Below are positions 5,667 through 12,533 of a stretch of 13,545 bases of DNA, one piece after another. Made by a program: the position numbers and the translations under genes. The DNA lies in NCBI GenBank assembly GCA_038318455.1, contig JBBQCF010000025.1, positions 1 to 13,545 on the forward strand. Direction: 5' to 3'. The stretch comes from UBA12068 sp038318455 (GTDB taxonomy: Bacteria; Patescibacteriota; Minisyncoccia; Moranbacterales; GWC2-37-73). Positions within the stretch are counted from its first letter, which is position 1. Every line of letters starts with the position of its first letter. The notes under the pieces are model-generated. The model saw only the letters and a program-made list of their open reading frames with translations. It did not search any database and was not told the DNA's origin.

Positions 5667-7226
5667 TTAATGTTTCAAATCAACAATATTTTTTTGATTT
5701 ATTTGACTACTTTGTTGTGCTAGGTTTTGAATATTTTTTGTGTCTTTTTCTGCAGGCAATTGTTGCGCGGAAGAAAAAATAATAGTATCCATATTATATC
5801 CATTATTACTTTTTGGCAATTGTTTTATTTTCTTTTCTTGAATCATTTTATATAACAACTCATCGCTCATCATGTTGGGATCTGTTGGCATTTCTTGCTT
5901 TAGAATTGTTTTTTCTGGAATTGGATTTTTCGAAATCAAAGGTTTTTCAGCAATCAAGTTGGTTTTAATCACGGGAGCTATAGCGACATGAAAATCTTCG
6001 CTTCCAATTGGAGGTTTTGATTTTGGCAATTGAAAGAAATTATCAATTTTTTCTTCTTTTTTTATTGCTTGTGTGTTTTTTTCAACTTGCTGTTGCAGTG
6101 CGCTTTGGTTAATTGGCGCGATACTTTGAGTCTTAATATTGCTATTTATGGGAGTATTCAAAACTTTTCCGCTTGTAGGAACAACGTCTTGTTGTGTTGG
6201 CCTTAAATTGATATCAGGCAGTGTGGTTCTTTTGACTTGAGTTTGCTGGCCAAAGTTCTTTTGCTGAAAACGAGCAACGAAATCTTCAACTGGAGCAGTG
6301 ATTGTTGAAATTTCATCTTCACTAACATTAAAATGAAAATTTTGATTATTTTCGATATTTTCCCTTGGAACTTCTATATTAATTTTATCTACAGTTGATT
6401 GTTGAGAGCCCTCAAAAACGACAGCTTGGGCAACGGGATCAATGGTTAGTAATGATTTTTCATCCAAAGATTTCAAGATCATGCCCACTTTCTGACGCTC
6501 CGTTGAAGTTAAGTTTTTTCCATTCTCTCCATGAAACAAAAAATTTCCTCGATCAATCGGGCTGTGTTTACTAGCTCCCATTGATGCATGAAAATCAGTG
6601 ATCCAATTTTTGATTGATGGACGCACAGGCAAAGATGAATTCCTCAATTTTATTTGATTAGTTGTGATACTTTGTTGCTGAATTTCAGAATATTTTTCAA
6701 TTGCTTCAGCCAAAGATATTTGCAATAATTTCTTTTCAATATTTTTTTCCTGAACAATATTTCGTGCAACTGGTTTTTCAGCAAGCATTTTTGCCTTGCT
6801 TATAATATTTTTTTGCAAAAGTTCAGCCACGATAATTTGCAAAGAATGCTCGAGTGGCAAATAAGATTCCAACACTTGATCAAGATTGTTCCAGTTTTTT
6901 TCTTGAGCAATTTTCCAAACAACTTGTGGCAAGGCATTTCTTCCTTTTACATCTAAGCTAGCTTGCTTTGCAATATTGTCATAAACAGAAACCAAACTGA
7001 AGGACAACAAAAAATCTCTCACTTCTGGATGAATTGATGCGATTGCTGTTGGAAAAATCTGCGCGTTGGCGTAATCTTTATTCCATCTTGCTTTTAATTC
7101 CTCTACAACTGCAATATAACCATCCGCAAGCCTTTTCTTTTCATCTTCTACGTTATTAATAAAAGGTTGCCCTCCTGGACCTATATTATTTGATCTATAA
7201 TTATTATTTGAAAAATTAGTCGCCAT
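5667..7226 (-). CDS. Unrecognised 519-aa protein, probably cytoplasmic, with disordered C-terminal half
   Basis: I do not recognise this gene. Residues 1-25 are Asn/Gly-rich and unstructured. Residues 27-185 look alpha-helical, without a signal peptide or membrane segment. A compact block at about 203-272 (IKNWITDFHASMG, RGNFLFHGENGKNLT, LKSLDEKSLLTID) reads like a conserved domain, and I recall similar blocks in CPR hypothetical proteins. From about 280 to the end the sequence is Gln/Asn/Lys/Pro-rich and low in complexity, apart from a short helix near MSDELLYKMIQEKKIK. It starts 4 bp after the stop of the 135-aa gene, so the two are almost certainly cotranslated. It sits between the VirB6-like gene and the pilins, which suggests a cytoplasmic accessory or assembly role, but this is inferred from position only. 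Confidence 0.7.
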   Translation of the reverse strand: MATNFSNNNYRSNNIGPGGQPFINNVEDEKKRLADGYIAVVEELKARWNKDYANAQIFPTAIASIHPEVRDFLLSFSLVSVYDNIAKQASLDVKGRNALPQVVWKIAQEKNWNNLDQVLESYLPLEHSLQIIVAELLQKNIISKAKMLAEKPVARNIVQEKNIEKKLLQISLAEAIEKYSEIQQQSITTNQIKLRNSSLPVRPSIKNWITDFHASMGASKHSPIDRGNFLFHGENGKNLTSTERQKVGMILKSLDEKSLLTIDPVAQAVVFEGSQQSTVDKINIEVPRENIENNQNFHFNVSEDEISTITAPVEDFVARFQQKNFGQQTQVKRTTLPDINLRPTQQDVVPTSGKVLNTPINSNIKTQSIAPINQSALQQQVEKNTQAIKKEEKIDNFFQLPKSKPPIGSEDFHVAIAPVIKTNLIAEKPLISKNPIPEKTILKQEMPTDPNMMSDELLYKMIQEKKIKQLPKSNNGYNMDTIIFSSAQQLPAEKDTKNIQNLAQQSSQINQKNIVDLKH

Positions 7227-7230
7227 AATT

Positions 7231-7638
7231 TCAAAAATGAAATACTAACTGATTATCATATATATATCGCAAAACATTTTTAACTCTCTGTTGATTGTTT
7301 TTTGATCCCTCGGCAAAATCCTCATCCATAGCTTTTGCAATATCCCAAATATTCTTTATTAACAATTCATTAGCAATGAGCGAATATAAATTTTCTTTAT
7401 GCTCACGCGAAGCACGCCTTGCGAAATATTCAATATCTTTTTCATTAAGTCCAGTCGCAACAGATGCTTCTCCGAAGCCAGATGGACTAATAAGCAAAAT
7501 TTCATCTTCTTTTTTTGCCAAAACGACATATGCAATGTTTTTTTTTGCAATCAAACTATTTGCTTTATGTAAAAGATGCGGCATCTCAATTTTTCTTTGC
7601 ACATCAAATTCTTCAAGTGCCGTAAGATTGTTATTCAT
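7231..7638 (-). CDS. Unrecognised 135-aa protein in the secretion-like operon
   Basis: A small soluble-looking protein without a signal peptide or membrane helix. Its middle (about 36-66, AYVVLAKKEDEILLISPSG) looks like a beta-rich core. The rest, about 66-130, is helical and charged, with two acidic/basic stretches (EKDIEYFARRASREHKEN and KAMDEDFAEGSKNNQQR). I assign no family. It begins 24 bp after the VirB6-like gene and ends 4 bp before the 519-aa gene, so it belongs to one transcription unit with them. The tight spacing and intact reading frame support a real gene. A partner of the 519-aa protein is possible but unproven. Confidence 0.65.
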   Translation of the reverse strand: MNNNLTALEEFDVQRKIEMPHLLHKANSLIAKKNIAYVVLAKKEDEILLISPSGFGEASVATGLNEKDIEYFARRASREHKENLYSLIANELLIKNIWDIAKAMDEDFAEGSKNNQQRVKNVLRYIYDNQLVFHF

Positions 7639-7662
7639 ATCAATTGGAATGTTTTTATATTG

Positions 7663-9858
7663 TTATTTCTTGTCATGATTTTCAGCGCTCTCAATCAATT
7701 TTCTACCACCTTCCATATAAGCAGTCTTCTGTTCTTGCATATATTCTTTTTCAAACTGTTCTTTCTCTTTCTTTAATCCCTCTAGGTTTTTCTTATGTGA
7801 TTCCTCAAGTTTTCTCTTTGTTTCTAAAAATTCAGAATGCTCAGAAGCATATCGAGCTAATGCGGCAGGACCATCACTATCACGTGGTTTAGGAGGCTTT
7901 GTGGCCTCATGACTAGCCATTGCAGAAAGATGAGTTGTTTCAGCAATTGAATTGTCAGAATTAAATTGTGTTTCAATACTTTTATACTCTGATTTTTGTT
8001 TAATGTCCTCTTCTAATTTTTTATCAAAATCCTTACGAGACTGCGCCTGTTTAAATTTAGCGGCAGCTTCAGTTTTTTCCTTTCCACTCATTTTATCACG
8101 ATCTGCTTGTGTTTTTATAATTTCCTTATTTATATCCGAATGCAAACTAGCATTTGATGTCTTATCAAAATCATCAACCTTCTTTTTGATATCTTCTTTG
8201 TTGGCAGTATCCTTTAGTTTATTTCCAGCCTTAGTCCAACCACCCTTTCCATCAGTAAACATCCCTCCAAATTTAGCCTCACGATCAGCAACTCCAGACT
8301 TAAAAGCTAATTTAGTAGCCCAGTTTTGCATACCAAGAATTTTACCATCTTTTCTTGCACTTTCATATGCTTTTTTGGTTCCGCCATAAACTCCGCTGTA
8401 ATGTCCTGGTGCATTTGCGAGCCACTTCCCACCCTTCTTCGAATAATCAACGATAGTATCCGCGCCAGCAATACCCATGGATTTTGCTACCCCAATAACT
8501 GTCCACAAAATAACAATCGGAATAACCAAGAAAGCTGCACTTGCAATCCAACTCACATCATTATTGGCTGCAACATTTGCACTTGCATGTGACCTAAATG
8601 AACTCATATTCTCTCTTCCAATTGCCTCTGTTACCTTAAGTGCGATTGCCATACCAAAAATCATAATCGGAGCAAAAAAAGAATATGAAAAAAGTGATTT
8701 CCACCATTTATCAGCGAAACTAGCACTCGACGGAAAAATATATCCCACAAAACCTATTGGCGAAAACATAATCAGCATAGTCAATGCCACAATTCTAACC
8801 ACAAAAAGACCTGCGATGATAAGCAATGTCATCCCCATAATAAAAAGGATAACAATCATTGCAATCAGATATCCAATATCATAATTTGCATATCCACTAG
8901 GTGATAACAAAGTGCCAATATTAGACGATGCTGCAAGCATCGCAAAAATTCCACTTCCAGTGACAACTTTCGTTGATGTGAAAAGATTATTCACAAAATA
9001 ATAGAATGCTACATTTGAAACATCAATAAAAAATCTAGCTATTGGGTAACTAAAATTAACCAATAAGGCATTAATCAAGATATTTAACCAAACTTTTTTC
9101 AAGTTCCATTTATCTATTTGAAAAATTGTACAAAACGCTGCAAACAAAAGTACCAAAATAAAGGCCATATTAAGAGTATCTCGCACCATAATCCAAACAT
9201 CCATCACTGCTTGCTTGTTCAATACCCCAGTATCTCCAGAAATATTTTTTGGATCAATAACCCAAGCAAATAATGTTGCCGAAATACCAAAGAGCCAACC
9301 TACCACATTAAGAACGCCAATTAATAATTTTTTAAATATACATTCCAAGTCAAGTGCACTACATGTGCCTTCAGGATAAATAGATGCTAAATTTGTTGAG
9401 TTTTGATTGGACTTTAGTGAACATGTGCCATTAGTATCTGAATATTTATCACTTGGACAACCACTACAGCCAGTCGTTCCTAAACTGGTCCCCCCGCTAG
9501 CGATACATTTTTGAAGTGGAGTTGATGATGAACTTGTAATACTATCCCAACCTGTATTATTAAAATTAAAACGTTGAAGATTTTTTGCTTTACATTGATA
9601 ATTGCAGTCCTGCCAAGTATTCACACCACCAGTTATTGTTATAGTTGAACCTACCGCTAAAGCTCCATTATCACAATCACAAACTGCAGCCTGAGCTTTT
9701 GAAAAATTTACAAAAAAAGTGACGTTTAAAATCAGCAGAAACAAAACAACCAAAAATGTTTTAGCATTCTTGTTTTGTTTGGTGATTTTATTTTTAGCAA
9801 AATCCGTTTTCAAAAGGTTTTTACTTGAGAAATTTTTGTTTTTCAAAATCCAATTCAT
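7663..9858 (-). CDS. VirB6/TrbL-like polytopic membrane protein with cysteine-rich ectodomain and charged tail (731 aa)
   Basis: Domains in order: a basic N-terminus and signal segment (hydrophobic at about 33-52, then AQAA); a cysteine-rich exterior region at about 58-175 with ten cysteines (CDC at 60-62, CSGC at 131-134); a membrane region at about 175-460 with six or seven helices (roughly 177-201, 228-247, 258-290, 328-373, 388-409, 438-458); and a cytoplasmic tail at 470-731 that is highly charged and coiled-coil-like. The helix pattern and a stretch such as KKVWLNILINALLVNFSYPIARF resemble the VirB6/TrbL-like proteins of CPR genomes and Gram-positive conjugation systems, which form the inner-membrane channel. 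It is first in its unit, behind an extended -10 promoter. No Shine-Dalgarno is evident. The membrane architecture is certain; the VirB6 assignment rests on resemblance and neighbours. Confidence 0.75.
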   Translation of the reverse strand: MNWILKNKNFSSKNLLKTDFAKNKITKQNKNAKTFLVVLFLLILNVTFFVNFSKAQAAVCDCDNGALAVGSTITITGGVNTWQDCNYQCKAKNLQRFNFNNTGWDSITSSSSTPLQKCIASGGTSLGTTGCSGCPSDKYSDTNGTCSLKSNQNSTNLASIYPEGTCSALDLECIFKKLLIGVLNVVGWLFGISATLFAWVIDPKNISGDTGVLNKQAVMDVWIMVRDTLNMAFILVLLFAAFCTIFQIDKWNLKKVWLNILINALLVNFSYPIARFFIDVSNVAFYYFVNNLFTSTKVVTGSGIFAMLAASSNIGTLLSPSGYANYDIGYLIAMIVILFIMGMTLLIIAGLFVVRIVALTMLIMFSPIGFVGYIFPSSASFADKWWKSLFSYSFFAPIMIFGMAIALKVTEAIGRENMSSFRSHASANVAANNDVSWIASAAFLVIPIVILWTVIGVAKSMGIAGADTIVDYSKKGGKWLANAPGHYSGVYGGTKKAYESARKDGKILGMQNWATKLAFKSGVADREAKFGGMFTDGKGGWTKAGNKLKDTANKEDIKKKVDDFDKTSNASLHSDINKEIIKTQADRDKMSGKEKTEAAAKFKQAQSRKDFDKKLEEDIKQKSEYKSIETQFNSDNSIAETTHLSAMASHEATKPPKPRDSDGPAALARYASEHSEFLETKRKLEESHKKNLEGLKKEKEQFEKEYMQEQKTAYMEGGRKLIESAENHDKK

Positions 9859-9888
9859 TAGGATTTTTTATACTTAGGATACATAAAA

Positions 9889-9897
9889 ATTATAGCA
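9889..9897 (-). promoter_or_regulatory. Extended -10 promoter of the VirB6-like operon
   Basis: Minus-strand TGCTATAAT: a perfect -10 hexamer at 9889-9894 with TGn at 9895-9897, and no good -35 box. It lies between the terminator of the LysM-CHAP gene and the ATG at 9858, giving a leader of about 24 bases. It shares the 11-mer TATGCTATAAT with the promoter near 4724. Confidence 0.7.
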
Positions 9898-9910
9898 TAC
9901 TTTTATCAAT

Positions 9911-9941
9911 AAAAAAACCACACCTTTTTCATAAGGTGTGG
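9911..9941 (-). terminator. Rho-independent terminator of the LysM-CHAP gene
   Basis: Minus strand: CCACACCTT and AAGGTGTGG (9933-9941 and 9918-9926) form a perfect 9-bp stem with a 6-base loop, followed by seven T (9911-9917). It lies about 67 bases after the stop of the hydrolase gene. It is the strongest terminator in the window. Confidence 0.92.
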
Positions 9942-10008
9942 ATATTTTTCATATGATATTTATGCAAGATTTATTTGCATATTTTTGTCTTTAAATGCTT
10001 GCGATCTA

Positions 10009-11304
10009 CTAATAGATAAACCCTTTAATTGCTCTGCTTGTAGAAGAAAGGGTGCGAACACTTTTCTTTGCAAAGCCAGCATAATTCATTTCACTGACAG
10101 TAATTGTGGTGCCACTGACTTTTTCAACCAATGCAACATGTCCGTAATAACGATTTTCCGTGGTAACCATAATTGCGCCAACACGTGGAGCTTTTCCAGT
10201 TGCATAGCCACTAGCTTTAGCATTAAAAAGCCAAGCTCCGGCATTTCCACTCCAAGGCACATAACGTTTTTGAGCAACATACCAAGTGCAATATCCGTAT
10301 GGAAATCTATGCCCTGCGCCAGCTTTGCCATCATCGCGATCAGCACCAGTGATTCCAGAAACCTGCGGTGCTCCGCCCGTGCCGTTGGCATACTGTCTTT
10401 TTTCAATAATTGATGTTCCTGCTTGTGGCACCGTTATGGTTGATGCTGGCTTGGGAACATCTGTTTGCCCATCAGGAATCGTGATTTCTTTTCCCACATC
10501 CAATGAACCATCTGCTGGCAAATCATTAAAAGCTATAATCTTACCCTTTTCGGCTTTAAACTTTGTTGCGATTGAATCAATATTGTCTCCGGATTTCACA
10601 ACATATTTAATTCCAGAAACTGGCAAGATGAACAAGGTATCGCCAGGCATGATTGAATCAATATTACTAATATCATTTGCCCACAAAATTGTGTTAATTG
10701 AGACTTTGTTTTTTTCTGCAATTACTCCCAGTGTGTCACCAGACTGCACAACATACATTTTAACTCCCCCATCTTCTTCTGGATCCTTCATTGGACTTCC
10801 TCCGCCTTGCGCAGAAATGATTCCTTGTCCGATGATGTTTTGACTTACAATTTCTTCGACAGCGCCAGGTTCGATTGCTGTGCTTGATTTTGAAAGTGGA
10901 ACTAAAGCTAAGTCATTTTTTTTATTGACTTGTCCATTTATCTTGCTACTGGTTACAGTCGCAACATCGCTAGAATTATCCCAATATCCTAACAAAAAAC
11001 CACTAGTGCCTTTTCCTGAAGCAGCATTGGTTGCACTCACAAGCAGTGAGCTTGAAACCACGACCGCAAAAGCAGAATAATTACGAAAAAGATGAAGCAA
11101 CTTTATTGTTCTATGTTTTTTTACAAAATCAGCAATGGATCTTTGGCCCAAATGAATCCGTGTATTGATTTTCTTTAAATCTATATTTTTGAAAAATTTC
11201 AAAATATAAGAAAAAATATTTTTGATACTAATATATATTCCTTTCAGTTGGCTCTGCAGGAAGAAAAAAGATGCGGAAAAGATGCGGAAAATCTTTGTTC
11301 GCAA
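10009..11304 (-). CDS. Membrane-anchored LysM-LysM-CHAP peptidoglycan hydrolase (431 aa)
   Basis: This is a cell-wall-cleaving enzyme (amidase or endopeptidase). Residues 1-75 are basic, a hydrophobic anchor or late signal lies at about 77-95, and a linker follows. LysM1 is at 184-228 (YVVQSGDTLGVIA), LysM2 at 234-277 (YVVKSGDNIDSIA), and the CHAP domain at about 325-431. The catalytic Cys339 in YGYCTWYVA and His389 in GHVALVEKV are present, with E405/N407 in SEMNY as the likely third residue. The start is TTG at 11304: no ATG lies in the first 170 codons, a near-consensus promoter sits about 23 bases upstream, and AAGG precedes at good spacing. A later TTG at residue 52 is an alternative. 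The gene lies upstream of the VirB6-like operon and is separately transcribed. CHAP enzymes act as VirB1-like wall openers in Gram-positive T4SS, which may be its role here; general cell division is the alternative. Confidence 0.92.
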   Translation of the reverse strand: MRTKIFRIFSASFFFLQSQLKGIYISIKNIFSYILKFFKNIDLKKINTRIHLGQRSIADFVKKHRTIKLLHLFRNYSAFAVVVSSSLLVSATNAASGKGTSGFLLGYWDNSSDVATVTSSKINGQVNKKNDLALVPLSKSSTAIEPGAVEEIVSQNIIGQGIISAQGGGSPMKDPEEDGGVKMYVVQSGDTLGVIAEKNKVSINTILWANDISNIDSIMPGDTLFILPVSGIKYVVKSGDNIDSIATKFKAEKGKIIAFNDLPADGSLDVGKEITIPDGQTDVPKPASTITVPQAGTSIIEKRQYANGTGGAPQVSGITGADRDDGKAGAGHRFPYGYCTWYVAQKRYVPWSGNAGAWLFNAKASGYATGKAPRVGAIMVTTENRYYGHVALVEKVSGTTITVSEMNYAGFAKKSVRTLSSTSRAIKGFIY

Positions 11305-11334
11305 CCTGGAGCCTTAATTTTTAAACTGTTTTCA

Positions 11335-11362
11335 AGTATACTCTGATCACGTTTGTTGTCAA
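11335..11362 (-). promoter_or_regulatory. Near-consensus sigma70 promoter of the LysM-CHAP gene
   Basis: Minus strand: perfect TTGACA (11357-11362), 16-bp spacer, TATACT (11335-11340, 5 of 6). The predicted start of transcription is about 23 bases before the TTG start codon, which supports that start. It is the best promoter match in the window. Confidence 0.8.
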
Positions 11363-11465
11363 AGGATTTATACACCATATTGGCGATTTGTGGCTAATAT
11401 TAAGCATTTTATTCTAAGCAACTTCTTTGTAATTGAAAATTAGAGTAGAATAAGGTTGAGCAAAT

Positions 11466-11494
11466 TTGAAATTAAAAATTAGGGTCATTATGAT
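11466..11494 (+). promoter_or_regulatory. Candidate promoter of the tyrosine recombinase gene
   Basis: TTGAAA (11466-11471), a 17-bp spacer, then TATGAT (11489-11494). Transcription would start about 22 bases before the GTG start codon. It is divergent from the hydrolase promoter about 100 bp away. The intervening DNA is AT-rich and shows no gene. Confidence 0.6.
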
Positions 11495-11522
11495 ACAGAT
11501 AATAAAATAAAGTTCAAACATC

Positions 11523-12434
11523 GTGTTATTAACAAAATTACTGAAAGAATTCCTAGAATATCTTGAGGTTGAAAGAAATCGCAGTCAAAAAACAGTGGAA
11601 AATTACCATCATTACCTCAAGCGTTTTTTACTATGGGCAAAAATATCACGCCCAGAGGATATCACTCTTAATCTTATTCATGACTACAGACTTCATCTTA
11701 ATCGACTGCAAAATGAAAAAGGCAATGAGCTCAAGAAAGTTACTCAAAATTATCACGTGATTGCAATTCGCAGCTTTCTTAAATATTTATCCAAGCGCGA
11801 CATTAAAACTCTTTCCGCTGAAAAAATTGAAGTTGGGAAAAATCCATCACATGAAATTGAATTCCTGGACAGCGATGAAGTTCAAAGACTCTTGCAATCA
11901 GCTTCAGCAGATAACATCAAAGCACTTAGAGATAGAGCCATTTTGGAGCTTCTTTTTTCTGCAGGCCTGCGCGTGTCTGAACTTATCAATATCAATCGTG
12001 ATCAAATAAATCTTGAGCGCTTGGAATTTAGCGTCAGAGGCAAGGGAGACAAAATTCGCATTGTCTTTATTTCCGACACTGCCAAATTTGCACTTGAAAA
12101 ATATTTAGCCAAAAGAACAGATATCGATGAGGCAGTTTTTATTCGTTTTTCCAAAAAGAAAATAACTGACAATCCTGAAACTAAGCGCATCACTTCTCGC
12201 TCCGTCCAAAGAATTGTAAAATTTTATGCCGCCAAAGCTGGCATTGTCAAAGATGTTCATCCTCACACCTTGAGACACAGCTTTGCCACTGATCTTCTTT
12301 CTAATGGCGCTGACATCCGAAGCGTGCAAACCATGCTCGGACATTCTTCAATCACGACAACACAAATATACACCCACGTCACCAACACGCAACTAAAAGA
12401 AATTCACAAAAAATTCCACGGAAAAAAAGTCTAA
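11523..12434 (+). CDS. XerC/XerD-type tyrosine recombinase (303 aa)
   Basis: A complete site-specific recombinase of typical XerC/D length. The N-terminal SAM-like, core-binding domain spans about 1-95 (FLEYLEVERNRSQKTVENYHHYL). The catalytic domain follows with all six active-site residues: R150 in SAGLRVSEL, K174 in GKGDK, H248 and R251 in HPHTLRHSFA, H274 in LGHSS, and the nucleophile Y283 in TQIYTH. The start is GTG at 11523. An in-frame TAA lies 15 bases upstream and no other credible start is near. The ribosome site is weak. It is the only plus-strand gene and converges on the helicase. Nothing marks it as part of an integrated element: no att repeats, excisionase or phage genes are seen. 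The most likely role is chromosome dimer resolution at dif. Which Xer it is cannot be told from this sequence. Confidence 0.93.
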   Translation: MLLTKLLKEFLEYLEVERNRSQKTVENYHHYLKRFLLWAKISRPEDITLNLIHDYRLHLNRLQNEKGNELKKVTQNYHVIAIRSFLKYLSKRDIKTLSAEKIEVGKNPSHEIEFLDSDEVQRLLQSASADNIKALRDRAILELLFSAGLRVSELININRDQINLERLEFSVRGKGDKIRIVFISDTAKFALEKYLAKRTDIDEAVFIRFSKKKITDNPETKRITSRSVQRIVKFYAAKAGIVKDVHPHTLRHSFATDLLSNGADIRSVQTMLGHSSITTTQIYTHVTNTQLKEIHKKFHGKKV

Positions 12435-12485
12435 CTTAAAATCTCAAATCTAAACATCAAAAATCCAAACTTTAGTCATTTATTG

Positions 12486-12533
12486 GAAATTTGAAATTGA
12501 GATTTTGGATTTAAGCTCTCAATTTCAAATTTC
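12486..12533. terminator. Perfect 17-bp inverted repeat between convergent genes
   Basis: Arms 12486-12502 (GAAATTTGAAATTGAGA) and 12517-12533 pair without mismatch around a 14-base loop. The right arm overlaps the stop codon of the helicase gene (12532-12534). The hairpin could end transcription from both convergent genes, but T-tracts are poor on both sides (AAATTTT on the plus strand). A second 10-bp complement (12438-12447 with 12497-12506) could compete. The words belong to the same TTTCAAA/TTGGAAA repeat class as the helicase insertion. Confidence 0.55.

Noticed and set aside
7952..8884. Overlapping plus-strand open frames opposite the VirB6-like gene
   Set aside because: They mirror the membrane and tail regions of the 731-aa protein, have no start signals and no family resemblance.
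10286..10843. Plus-strand open frame of 185 codons opposite the LysM-CHAP gene
   Set aside because: It is antisense to a gene with intact LysM and CHAP motifs; its Pro/Ser/Ile-rich composition is what the complement of that gene would give.
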